Shown here: in pieces, positions 9,373 to 22,799 of the stretch
Layout of the letters: each line of letters begins with the position of its first letter
Position numbering within the stretch: position 1 is the stretch's first letter
DNA from: Rhexocercosporidium sp. MPI-PUGE-AT-0058
Taxonomy: Eukaryota > Ascomycota > Leotiomycetes > Helotiales
Length of the DNA: 64,000 nucleotides
Direction: 5' to 3'
Assembly: GCA_020746875.1 (NCBI GenBank)
Contig: JAGTJL010000007.1
Span: forward strand, 62,001-126,000
Made by a program: the position numbers and the translations under genes
Notes under the pieces: model-generated
The model's database searches: none
Seen by the model: the letters and a program-made list of their open reading frames with translations, nothing else
What the model was told of the DNA's origin: nothing

Positions 9373-10982
9373 GGTTAAGTCCAAGCGCAGGTAGTAATCG
9401 GAACAGTTAAGTAGTAAGTATGCAGAGATTTGACGAAGATATAAAGTATTACTTTAGGTTGAGAGTGAAAAAGAGTTATCCAGGAGATTCGTTGAGAAAT
9501 CGCAGACGGTGATACACCAAAGACGCATATCTATCAACTAGTCATCAAGATCCTATCGTGCTGCTGTGGTGGATGTCCTATTCGCCATTCGATGCTAGAA
9601 TGGCCATAGAAAACATGCAATCACATGCTAGTGGCGGTAGACTGGTTATGTGCATGGTTCACAAGACACGTAGCGATGCATGTGAAAGAGGGTAGACCTA
9701 TTACTGCTATGCTGGGTGTAGTGTATATTTCTGATGAGCCTGATAATCCGGATCTGTGGATTGTAGAGCCCATTTTAAGCTGTATGCTAACTAGCGAAAT
9801 CACGAACAAGTTAACTTTTTATTAATTTTACAAGTTATGCTTAAGTTATATAAACACAACGAAATTAAAATAAACTATAAAATTCAAGGGGTACTGTAAC
9901 TTATTTGCATTTTTTAATTTCGAAGTTTTATTAATACAAAGAACAATATTATTACAGCAATGGAGGGCCTGTATAATGCCACCCGACAACAGCTTTAGGA
10001 ACATCGAAATTGATGGTAAATCGATGCCGACGAAGGACAAGAAGCCGGAGCTGGTCCGAAGGTATAATGCTTCTGCACGTCAGTCTCCTGATAGAATCAA
10101 TGGGAAGAGAAAGTTTGACAGAGTCTAGATTGTGTTCCTGGCGCCTGAGCAGAAGAGCCACCCTCGAGGTTTCAAAGTCTGCGAAACCTTTCGGCGCGGT
10201 CCACGCCAACGCCAACGCCATCGCCCTTGCTTGGGCGTAATAGATCTCAGCTCATTACCTAACTATTTAACGTGTAGAACGATGTACAGGGTATTTCTTC
10301 CTTGAGATCGAGACTCATGTGAAATCGAGAATCGATTAGAACGACTTACAGGGCATTTCTTCCTTGAGATCGAGACTCATGTGAAAATCGAGAATTGAAG
10401 GCGTACATCGATCGTCCGTTTCGTGCATAAGGGCTGACAACTTCGCGCTTCAAAAAATTATTTCCGATTTGCATCCTGCCAACCCACCTATAGTATCCTC
10501 TCATGATTGGATCCTTACTGATCCTTGGTTGCCAAGCCACGAGGAAGTGTGCTGATTTTACTGGAGAGGAGTCTGCCAAGAGCCCGGCACCTGGAAACAA
10601 AGCCGTGCAAATGCCGAAGCGAGATGGGTGTTGTGTGATTATCGAATCGTAGGCGCTAGACTCGCACTAGAGCTGCTGTGGTCTGCAACTCTCCGAACGT
10701 TGTCATCTTTTCACGTGTAAGATTCCCTTGACAGTAGTATATCGTTTGAGCGCGGAGGCAAGGTAGCCGGACTTAGTGCAGCCAGCGTTTCAACGCTTGG
10801 GACTACGAAATCTAACGACACCAGGCAGAAAGGGGTAGATCTATCAATATCGAATAGCCACATTATATTGCTCCTGGGGTTTCTCAGCGACGAGGTTAAT
10901 TATGAATATGACCTGATGGAATATTGACGAGCCAATTTTGAAGCTTTGCACAGCACTCTCCGCCTTATGATAATTCTGACCA
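9373..10982. other. gene-poor stretch of island 2
   Basis: About 1.6 kb with no recognised gene. A locally AT-rich part lies at about 9820-9960. A 50-codon frame at 9976-10128 (basic, hydrophilic) and a few open frames on both strands around 9950-10600 have no domain I know. The only clear structure is the 62-bp tandem duplication at 10277-10400. Confidence 0.4.
10277..10400 (+). repeat. tandem duplication, two 62-bp units
   Basis: Units at 10277-10338 and 10339-10400 share the core TTCTTCCTTGAGATCGAGAC and following CTCATGTGAAA with a few substitutions and one indel. Seen directly. No coding role is apparent. Confidence 0.85.
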
Positions 10983-11690
10983 GTGGCTTATTGTGAGAAG
11001 AGAAGCACGAAAACCAAGATGTCGTGTTCAGGGGCCCGAATTCCTGCTCCCGCCGACAAGAGGAATAAAACCAAACCGATAGCTGGCGATTTGGAGCAAG
11101 CCTCCCTTCCTTCCCAGCACGACACTAGGATGCAGAGGCCTCGCAACTTGAACGAAGGGGCTGGAGGAAGAACCAACCGTGAATCAGTGCTATCCAATAT
11201 CACTCCTTTCGCATACATGGAAATGCCTAGGCCAAACCTAGACCCTTCCCCAAACTTTGACTTCGAGCGCTGGTTCTCGCTCTGGTCTCGCGTTGTAATC
11301 AATTTAAGGCTGATTTTGGAATCCCATTGCCGCCCCGTTCCAGAGACTTGTTTAAAGACTTGACCGTTTGTGGTAGTAACCAAAAAACTAAGCTTCAGGA
11401 GGCAATTTAGACGACTATGACATCCATTTCGCCTTTGCCGCTTACTCCGGAAGAAACAGTCCATACCAATCATTCGGGGCTTTTATGGTGTGGTTTCACA
11501 GGGAGAGCTGCTCTTGGTGCTTGGATGTCCCAGGAGCGGATGCACAATATTACTGAGTACCATCACAGGCGAGATGCGGGATTTGGAGCCGGCTCCGCAG
11601 TCGTCGATTCATTACAATACTCTCGAAAGCAAGGAGGCACGACTGGAGAGAGGGCTTACCGCTGCCGCGCGAGGCATACCATAAAATATT
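10983..11690 (+). pseudogene. truncated ABC-G (PDR-type) transporter pseudogene
   Basis: The frame from about 11490 (extendable back to about 11440) encodes a GFYGVV-GELLLVLG segment followed by a Walker A region GCPRSGCTILL and a downstream HYNTL element, the order found at the start of the first nucleotide-binding domain of fungal pleiotropic drug resistance transporters. The usual glycine-rich loop (GxPGSGC) is altered, with Arg where Gly is expected. Upstream frames (10983-11363, then a second frame around 11310-11405) carry a Pro/Asp-rich segment ending FDFERWFSLW and a DLFKDLTVCG element resembling the N-terminal region of the same family, but in different frames. The coding stops at 11682-11684 and AT-rich DNA follows, so about 95 percent of a normal 1,400-1,500-residue transporter is absent. 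I call it a broken 5' fragment. Confidence 0.6.
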
Positions 11691-12006
11691 TATATGTGTT
11701 TGATTGGTTGAAAATGTCACCTGACCTTGCATATCGCGGCTTTTTCTGACAGCTCTTACTGGCTCCAGCTAGTAGTGTGTGTTTACATAATCATAATCGA
11801 AGTACCATTTAAATATACGTACTGTTAAAGTGTATACCCTTGTACTTTTATACTTTTTAATTTACTTTAATTTTTTTAAAAAAAAATTTAAAATATAATT
11901 CAATAATAATTAATAAATTAAAATTATAAATAAACTAATAATAAGTAAATGAAAAATAAGCAAATTATTATTCATAAATATATAAAAGTATATTTATTTA
12001 AAAACG
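11691..12006. other. transition into RIP block 2
   Basis: Composition falls sharply after about 11790. No gene or complete element is recognised. Confidence 0.5.
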
Positions 12007-13692
<1,686 letters not shown>

Positions 13693-14032
13693 AATAGTAA
13701 TAATCGAGAGTAATAGGAGCAGTAGTTATAATAATTGTAATAATTATAAAAATATAAGTAATATACTTTTGAAAAAGAAAGAAAAGACTTAATCGAAGAA
13801 AACAGTTATTATATAAAGAATTACTAACTTCTAGATAATTCTAAAGCTTAGAAATAAAAACTTATTATTAATATACTTATTAGAAAACAAGATTTGATTT
13901 ATAATATAAAGAAACGCTTAGAATATAATTAATCATTAATATAACAAATACTGATTTCTAATTAGTAATCTACTCTAGGCAACGCTCCCGCTCCCTAAGC
14001 CTAATTAAGCTAGCCGGAAATTACATAATCAT

Positions 14033-14150
14033 TACTCGAGTACTACTCTAGAGTAGTAGAGTAGAGTAGAGTAGAATTAGAGTAGTATAATATTTGTATT
14101 AGAGTAGAGTAGAGAAGCGCCCACTACTCTACTCTACTCTACTCATTTGT
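14033..14150. repeat. AGAGT/ACTCT pentamer arrays with an 18-bp palindrome
   Basis: Contains repeated AGAGT units (about 14052-14080 and 14102-14113) and inverted ACTCT units (about 14131-14145), plus the perfect palindrome TACTACTCTAGAGTAGTA at 14041-14058. The position upstream of the hAT relic start suggests subterminal transposase-binding repeats or element ends; this is inference. Confidence 0.6.
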
Positions 14151-14439
14151 CATACTGCTTACCGGTAAGACGATCCACTAGATCACGTGTTGTTCACATG
14201 GTAGTCACCTGAGTTAGGCAATTAAGGTTATAGATGCTAGGCCGCATCGGGACTGGTTTTGTCGTAGCACGTCGCAGAGCCTCACGCTAGCCGGCTGGCT
14301 TCGCTTAGCTTAGCGCGGCTCTCCGCATTAACGCTTCTTTTACATATATTTATACTCGGAGATCCTTACGATCCTCTTCCTTCTATGTCTTTAGTCTTTT
14401 ATTAGTAGTAATATAATAGGAACCTGTTCGCGTCGTCAC

Positions 14440-14640
14440 AACCGGGGGCTATAAGATTATATTAAGTATAACTACTTTTATATAACTTAATTACATTCGC
14501 ATAAAGCTCTGGCTTCTGTGTTTTAAAGCCTCAAAAGTTTTAGCTTTTAGCAAAAGGTTATTTAAGGCTAAAACAATAGCTTTTGAAAGCCTTAGCCTTT
14601 GTGTTTTAAAACTTCAAAAGCTTCAATTTTAGTAAAAGAT
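14440..14640 (-). repeat. LTR-like repeat, inverted copy of 30285-30460
   Basis: The reverse complement of 30285-30460 matches this stretch along its whole length (shared landmarks: TAAAGCTC-GGCTTC, AAAAGGTTATT, AAGCCTTA), with the present copy more C-to-T converted. It lies at the 3' side of the minus-strand Copia relic and could be its LTR. Confidence 0.55.
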
Positions 14641-16450
14641 TATTTTAACTTATAGCTCGTAATTAAATGTTTAATTAAGTTATATAAGCGAATATGTACG
14701 TGATTTAGTAAAGTAATTATATGGACTTGGAAATCCCTCGTATAATTGAATTATTATTCACATTATATACTCCACTTCACATAATTAACTCCCTTTTCCG
14801 GAGAATTAAAGTATAAAACTTTATTATTAATTAGATTTCGTGCTTTACAGGAGCGAGTTTAACGTAAAACGTACTTATATATTTTATTCTTAAAACTAAG
14901 AGGTTTATTACCTTTCTTTTTAAGGGCAAGTACTTATTCTTATTCTTCTAATATCTTAGGAGTATTAACTTTGTGTTTCTCGTCGGTATTAGCGTCGGAT
15001 TTAACTTTATTCTTGAAATCGATTGTTAATCCGAGATTACTAGTCTTATTATTTAAAGACTGCTCTTCCAGCTAGTTTTAGTGATTATTTTTATAATTTA
15101 GCAGCTCTTTAATATTATAGTTTTAGCTTTTAAAACTATCTAAAATGCCTCTTTTTGGTTTTGAAACAACTTTATGACTTTATACTCTTTTTTTTCCTTA
15201 TTAATTAAAATATACACAAAGCAGCTAAAAACTCTTAAGTGTTCAAATAAAGGTCTATAGTTTGCATTAAGCTTAATATTATCCTAAAAAAGCCTCAAAT
15301 AAAGTCTTTCCTTTAACTGTAGATGTAAAAGTATAATTAATATAAATAATTATTATTAAGACTTTAAGTTATATATTTTCAGGCATATTTTAATTAATTA
15401 TAATTATATAAGTCTTTACTATAATAGTACGAATAAAGCGTTTAGCTTTTTTGTTTGCTCCAGAGTATATAATGTTGATTCTTTAATTAATATACTTAAG
15501 TAGTCTTCTAACTCTTTCATTTGTATACGACTCTATCTTTCCCCACTATTTAGATGGAATATTTTAATATCTTTATTATATTATATCTTAACTACTTTAA
15601 TTATTTTTGAATTTATAAGATATACATTTGACTTTTTAACGTACGTATACGCCTACTTTACGGAAGCATTCGTATAAGTAAAGATTAAGGCATAACGATA
15701 GCTATTAATTCCTGTTAAAGTAAGATAGATTACATTAACGTTAATCTCATATAACGCATATACTAGCTCTATAGGTATTAAACGCTTATTGACTTTACGA
15801 ATAAGGCAGCCTTTTTTATAAAGTGCGCAAAGACGGGTTTATTAGTATTAGTGTCATGTGCTTATCACGTGAGGTGTTTCCTGAAAGTAGTATATGTACT
15901 AGGTAGAACGTATTCTGCCTTAAGGCCGAATACTGTAGTCTTTTGGCTCCGATGGCGTACTAGTATAAGCTCTACTCTTGGCCACGTTACATTTAGTTTC
16001 GTTGAATTTTATATTATTAACGACGCCTTAAGTATTTCTAATTATATTAAAGCTAATATAACTTATTCTACGATGCCACAGCTTAATATCGATTCTAACT
16101 ACTTTAATAATAACAGGAAGTGTTAGTCTTAATTCATTAAAATATTCAGAACTAATAAGTAACTCTTTTTTTATTAAAAGGAGCTTAAAATTAACGTAGT
16201 AGATCTCTTTATCTAATACTATAAACAGGTTATTTAACTGAAAGTAGTTATTTAATTTAATTAATTTATAACTAAGTAAAATATAAATAAACAAAGAAAG
16301 AGGCATATATAATGTATTATAATAGTAAACTATACATGCGGAATCGTTAAATTTAATTATTTTAAATATATATATTAATGTCGTTAAATTAAAAAAAAAA
16401 ACTGTTAATTGTCGATATAAATAATAAATTAAAATATAATATATAATCAA
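14641..16450 (-). pseudogene. Copia-type gag-pol relic
   Basis: The minus-strand frame 16450-16028 ends with LWHRRISYIS, the GAG-pre-integrase motif of Ty1/Copia polyproteins. Continuing downstream on the minus strand (about 15960-15600), broken frames give a CLIRK zinc-finger tail, an EINV segment and an NSYRYALIFTYTNASVK stretch, which is the Copia integrase core in family order. Stops and AT-drift of RIP type are everywhere. Reverse transcriptase toward 14641 was not confirmed. The element is old and inactive. Confidence 0.6.
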
Positions 16451-19400
16451 GGAGCTTTAATAGGCCGTCAAACATATATTTAATAGCAGCCTTTTTAGCC
16501 TTGTTTATTATATAATAATTATCGGGTGTATAGTGTGAGTTTAATTAATTATAATACTTATAAGCTTAGTCTTAAAACCGTTTCCGCCTTTGCTTTTAAT
16601 ATTCCTAATATTAAAGTCGCTTTCGTTTTAGCCTTTATTCAAGTTCAAAATACTCTTGTTTTAATGTTATAAAAAGAGCAAGAATGTATTACTTTATTAT
16701 TTAAAAATAATAGTAAGAGTAAGCGGCTATGATTAATACTAAAGCTTTAGAGTTATAAAACTTAATCGTCAGGGGAATAATAGATTAAAATTGCCGAAGG
16801 TGTTTTTCAAATCGATTATAAGCTAAAGCTTACTAAGGTGAGGAAAGAAATCAAACTATAGTGGAAACTATAACTAAAGTTAATAAGAGTTCTTCCTTGG
16901 TTAAGAAGATAACTTAGCTTTTGTTATTATAAACGATTTAAAACATAAGATATTATTGCTGATTACTGAAGGTAATTCAATTATATCTAGTATTCTTAGA
17001 CTATTTATAACATTAGAATCTCAGTATCTTAGGCAATTAAATAAGCTTTAAAAACATATAAATCCATTGCAAAATCCAGTTCCTATATTATTTGAGTATA
17101 CCTCTATCCTTTCACTCTTGTCGCCCCTTAAATTATTAGATAATATAAAACTAAAAGAAAGTTCATAAGCTAATGGATACTTCTAAAAAAGACATCGAAA
17201 AGAAGAGAGCAGTTAAAAAAGGCTTTTCTTATAAATGTGATCTAAATAAGAGATGCTTCTTTTGTTACTTCTCTTAATATTTCCGGCGGGCATTAGTTAT
17301 TATATTAATAACTACGCTTTTTAATTTAAAAAGATTAATGAGAAAAATAAACACGTTGCTATTAATCTTATTAACTTTAGTATTAATGCTATAAGAAGAC
17401 AAAATATACTAAGGGCGTGGTCAAGTAAGGGTGCTAAGGACTTCAACTTTTTTTTAAGCAAGTAATAATTAATAAGTAATATATCGCAACGTTTGGCTCT
17501 TTACTCCGTTACTACAGGGAGGCTAGTTGATTTCTAATAATTAAGAAATAAGTGTATTGCATATATAAAATAATTATTAAGTATAAATAAAGATGTTATT
17601 TAAAATTAAGTATGAAGCTTTATTTAATATTAAATTTGCTAATCTTATATAAAAACTTTATACTATTTGAATTCTTTTCTTAGGTAAAACCTTAAATTCC
17701 TTAAATCCCTGGATTCTTATTACTTTGTAAAGGTTTTAAGATGTAAGGATTTATTATATAACTGACGATTACCTAATTCTAATATAAGTAAGTTTTAAGA
17801 CTTTATTAGATCTTAAGAGATATACTGTTTAGGTGTAAACACTAAACACACAACAAGAGGGTAGCGGAGCAAGTGCCGGGAGGATAGACGCAGGAAATAC
17901 TTATTTAACGAGTACTAGAGATATTATATATCTAACGAGTACAGTTTGCTAAGGGACAAGAAGAGTATTATTAAAATAAAAATAAAAAGTTATAATAATA
18001 AAAATCGTCCTTATTCCTTAAAGGATATCGCCCTAAAGGCTACCTTAAATACAGCGAGAGACAGTCTGATTATGTGACAATTAGGCGCCTGATGTCAACC
18101 CCACCACAAGACTCTTAAGAACTATACGATTCCCAAGATTATGCGGCTCTTAAAACATTTCCTCTTAAAACCCCGTGCTCGTTAAAGAGTGTCCGTAACA
18201 AATATATACGTAGGATATCATGTTTCCTTTATTTTTTACAATTAATTACGTTGATTTTACATGTTATATTATACTTAATATATTTATCCCCAGCATTTTA
18301 TAATATACCTTTACTCTCACTTAGTATTATTTAATTAGGAAATTAGTATTAGATTATCAAGTTTTTACTTTCTTTATATCTCTTATTGTAAGTAGTATAA
18401 AATAATATATTTTCAAGTTATCCTATAATTCTTAAAACATACCTTTACTCTTTACATAACTTCTAGACCCGTTCTCAACTTTTTTATAGCAAGCATAAAG
18501 AAAAACTAGTAAAATACGTAGTTTTTACGCTCTTTACGGAAGTTCCAATGTATTTAATATTTTAAATCCTTAGAACTCTGTTTAATAAGATTAAAATTAA
18601 GGGAATATAACAGTAGGAACTTAAGCTAAACACCTTTACGCTGGTATGCTTTTTATATACCGTCGATATTCATATAATAAATTAAGGCGTTATTTAATAT
18701 AACGACTGATTGAGGCCCTAAAAAGGGTTTTATTACAGTAACAAATAATCCATTAAGAAATCCTGTATAACATCTGTAAAGGTAATGGTTCTCACTCCAT
18801 TTATTATCCTTAAATATGAATAGCTTAGGACGTTACAAGAGAGGCTCGGCAAAGCTCGGTACTACGAATAAGCGATTTACGCTATATACTTACTTAATAA
18901 TTAATTAAGTAAGGCTATAAAAGGCTAATACGTAATACGTACGCAACTTATAAGTCATGTAATTAAGTCTAATTAGGAATAATTTAAATGATGTCAAGAA
19001 TATAAGGAGAGCAACCTTCCCTCAGGGAAAAAGCTTCTTACTTCGATATTCGCGTTAAAAAAGAGTATTATCACCTAATCCCGGCACTGCTCGCTTACTG
19101 AAATCCATGCTATTGCAATATCAGTATTATATTTGCCTTCTAGCGTATAAGAGGCTATATAGCCGTCTACAGTATATGCCGCTAATATAGACTCTTTCTT
19201 TATACGCTAATTATTAAGAAACCTTTGCTTTAGCACCTTTATTAGACCAACAAAAAGGTCCAATCTTTATTCGTTTTGTTATTTTTAAACTCTTTAACAG
19301 CGATTGCTTAATTTATAAAGAACTCATATATAAAATCAAGCTATATTATCCTTAATTCTTCGTTTCGTTAAGTCTTAATATACTTAAGTTATTTCCTAGT

Positions 19401-20160
19401 AATCTTGATTCGTTAAAGAGCGCGGTAAATCGTTAATATAAGTATATTTATATTATATACCTTAAAAAAGTTTTTAGCTCTTTAGGTATATCTAAGGCCG
19501 TAATCTAATAGAAGTACTAAGCCCTTTTTATGCTTTTATTAAAGTACCGAGACAAGTCTTTTAAAGAGGAGAAAAACTTTTAATTCCATATTTAACCTCT
19601 TCTTAATTTTAAGAACTGATTTATATCAAAATACTATTAATTACAGCGATTTGCCTAAGGTAATCAAATAGGAAAGGTCCCGGTTTGTCGAGGGCATACT
19701 AGATGTCCTTATGACGGATGTAAGTAAACGACGAGGCATGATATAATAACAAAAGGTGGTTCGTCAAAAAGCGTAAGGTAGTAAGTTGAATTTGATATAT
19801 TTGCGAAGTGTTTTGAACGTTTCGTTATAAAGTTATGTGTAAGGGCGCATATATGACTAATAATAATGGGGAACTTGGAAGTCAGAAGTAGTGGGATCGC
19901 AAAAATCGCTTACTACACATGCAAATAATAATAATTGTATTTGGACGCCAATTTGAGTCAAATCGGAGCCCGCCTCATGTAGAGGAAACGAACGGAATCC
20001 GTAGCCTAGGCCCGTCCCAAGAATAATAACTGATGCTATTTATAAATTATAACTTAAAAGAGGTCCAAATCAAGTTTCGGACTTGACGAAAAGGTTACTA
20101 CGACGAGAAATTCAAAAATACTTTTCTATTCTACTTCCATAAAAAATTCTTACACACGTG
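16451..20160. other. RIP-degraded AT-rich sequence, element not identified
   Basis: AT-rich, TA-dense, no open frame. The upstream part (to about 17400) may be the 5' portion of the Copia relic. A few GC-richer patches (about 17860-17890 and 18060-18190) look like element ends but I could not pair them. Confidence 0.4.
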
Positions 20161-20336
20161 CCTTATAGTAGTCGTCCGAAGAGGCAGGACAGTGCGCTCA
20201 CGTGGAGGCTAAGATGTGTTGATTAAACGAAATAACTACATCGGAAGGAAAAGACACGGTATGAACGAACATCACAGTCTTATCAAATTGTCTACATATC
20301 TCCTCCAAACAAGCGAGCTCATATTCATCAATTCCA

Positions 20337-20885
20337 TCAAATACCCGTAATCTGATCCAAAACAAGTCCTTGTATCATTCCTACTGCAATATGTTGTAAG
20401 GAGTGTTTGTGAGGGTTGGTATCCAGCAGAGTGTCGATGGTCGCTGCAGCTGCCGCCACACCAGCAACCTTGAGTCCCTTCTCGCCAATCCAGTGCCCTG
20501 GATCGTTGCGTACCCGGAACGCCGCTGTGGCAGCTGCACCAATAGCTTTCTCAGCAGCTCGATCGTTCTTACCGCGTTTTCTTGTGGTTGGAACTTCCAA
20601 ATGCTTGGCCCGCTCTGGCGAGATGCTGTGCGAATTCCGGAGATTGGGCGATTTTGACTCCGAACGGCGAATGCTGTGGGATCGGGCACGCTCGTTCGAC
20701 TGTTGATGCCTAAACATCGTAGTGCCGTCTGGCCGATCGGAAGCTACGAGTGGACGATCATAGTGGCGATAGTCGTAGTGACCTTCGTCGAAGTGAGCTT
20801 CGTTGTATTTAACATGGCCATTGCAGTACCGCCTATCGCGTTCTAGATCTCGACCTCGGTGTGGCTCATCACCAATATTTGACAT
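20337..20885 (-). CDS. hypothetical Ala-rich fungal protein
   Basis: Predicted 182-residue protein starting at the ATG at 20885; an in-frame extension to 20960 is possible but looks non-coding. Residues 1-105 are charged and His/Arg/Ser-rich, probably disordered. Residues about 110-182 form an Ala-rich segment: AAEKAIGAAATAAFRVRND, then PGHWIGEKGLKVAGVAAA, then a hydrophobic tail. This C-terminal pattern (Ala-rich helix, xDPGxWxGEKGxxV, second Ala helix) recurs in many fungal proteins of unknown function that I know only as hypothetical. No catalytic motif is seen. The gene lies just inside the edge of RIP block 2 but the frame is intact and of normal composition. Confidence 0.65.
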   Translation of the reverse strand: MSNIGDEPHRGRDLERDRRYCNGHVKYNEAHFDEGHYDYRHYDRPLVASDRPDGTTMFRHQQSNERARSHSIRRSESKSPNLRNSHSISPERAKHLEVPTTRKRGKNDRAAEKAIGAAATAAFRVRNDPGHWIGEKGLKVAGVAAAAATIDTLLDTNPHKHSLQHIAVGMIQGLVLDQITGI

Positions 20886-20960
20886 TCTGAGGATTGTGAA
20901 GTCCAAGCCTTGATGAAGTAAGGCACGGCATGAAATTAATGTCAAATCTAGTTGAGACAA

Positions 20961-22799
20961 GAACGTGTGCTAGTTCCACTGTCAAAACTGTGCTGGCCTT
21001 TATGCGCGAACGGTAAGACTTTATAGGCAAATGCTGGGACAGAAAGCTATAACAAGTTACCAGAATGATGCTGTCTCCTGGACGCCCGAGTAGGAGAATC
21101 AATTCCGCCACCGATATATCAACACACAACCATTACCCTAGTTAAGCATTTTGTATAGAACCGAGCAGCTAGCGCCAAAACTCGCACGATGGCATTCTTC
21201 CAATAGGGTCTACATTGATATTTGGTCTGACAAGGGATACTACGGGCAAAAGTAGGCAGTTCACCTCGTTATCAAACCAGCCAAGTTTAGGTGCGCACCT
21301 TCAGGAGCCTCTGGCACGGAAGCCTACAATATTGAGCTCCAATACCAGTGGTGCTCAGAATAATGCTGCGTTTAGAACTAAGGCAGGTATCAGGCCACTC
21401 CTCGTTGTTTATTAGTCATTTGGCAGAATTGGTACTCTTACTGAAGTGAGTGTGACAGGTGCATCCTCGTTCCTGTTCACCGCACTGCCAGGCGCCGCCC
21501 TCGTCGTACATATGGAATGGTTCCAGGCGATGCCAAAATCACGAGCTTTTGCCAAGTCTATTCGGATCCCTAAATACGCATAGGTTCTGTTAACCATACG
21601 CAACAATGTACATTCAGCTAGCCACCGCCGTTGGATCACTGTCAAGACCTCCAGCACCCTCAAGCCAAGTTGAGCCGTCAATCGAGATGGTCGGCGACTG
21701 CCTTCTCATACCCTGTGTAGTTCAATAGATACTATATGGGGAGGCGTGAAAGCCACAAAATTACGGTGCGTTGGCATCCATCACATCATTTACTGCATTT
21801 CATAACTTTTGTAGCTGCAAAATTGGTTCAGCTAGTTTATGGAGATCGGTACCACACGTATCTAAAATCGAACACCAGGCTCGACCTAGCTCGTTTGTGC
21901 TGTGGAAGCCTACTTTCAACATGAATCGCCACAGGGAGTCTCTAAAGAAACTGCCAACGTGGCATAGAGGCGAAGCCTTAACTTAGGTCGGGGTCCGGCA
22001 TTGCGCAAACCACCTGCAGAGGAGACTCTTTGAAGGTCTAGACTTTTCTCTAACACCTGCTTTCGCATAGTTCGTGCGACCTTGACGAGCGGCCTGTGAT
22101 AACGTCGCGAACTACCGACTATTCATGTGATTTTAACATTCCCTCCCCTCGCTAGCTTTAAGTGGTGAGGTTCAGCGACAGGCGGGAGCACAGCCCCTAC
22201 GAGAGCTTGCCGCGATTGCCATCGACTAAAGGATCTACTCAGTGAGTTAGGGAAGGGTTTTGTCGTTCCGTCATGGAAATGAATAGGCGTTGGTTCGGAT
22301 GTTCTAACTCGTTGCAGTGTTTTTCTTGCGCTTGAACTGATGAGGAGCCGTTACCATCCTTGGCTGACACTTGACAACCGAGGATTGATTGATTGATTTC
22401 TCGGTCAGTCTCTGAGATCGCGCTTTCTTCCCAGGCTCTTGGGAGGCTTGTCAGTCACTTAACTTTGGCTGTTATAGTGACGGTTGTTTGATTTTCAGGA
22501 GAATTATGCAAACTCACATGGCAAGGATTAATCTAAATAAGAAGTTGTGGGCAGGATTGTTGGTTAAGCTTAGGATTCTGCGGCTGAAAAGCCTCAAGCG
22601 AGGTTCTACGGAGAAATGCGAGAATCCGTCCATTAGAAACCCGCCAGACCCGTGCCCAAGTCTCTCTACCACCGCCTACTAGGTTTCTGCTCGCCCAGCA
22701 TGTCCGTATTATATATTATTCGTCCTTAACGCTGACGGTGGTTTCGAATTGGCGGCAGCTGGAATACGGGCGGACACATGGCGTATTGCGATTCTCGAA
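20961..22799. other. normal-composition stretch without recognised genes
   Basis: About 1.8 kb. Several open frames of 60-90 codons occur on both strands (for example 21412-21681 minus, 21736-21924 plus, 22488-22682 plus). None shows a domain, signal peptide or family motif I can name, and none has splice signals that obviously join them. It could hold decayed genes or long intergenic sequence. Confidence 0.4.

Noticed and set aside
11417..11749. 110-codon plus-strand frame overlapping the ABC fragment
   Set aside because: The Walker A-like and flanking family pattern is in the frame that includes 11490, so this one is a shadow.
18060..18190. GC-richer patch as a tRNA or LTR primer site
   Set aside because: No cloverleaf could be folded by eye and no matching partner LTR was found.
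21412..21681. 89-codon minus-strand frame as a gene
   Set aside because: No domain, no signal peptide, no splice partners; length is within chance for this composition.
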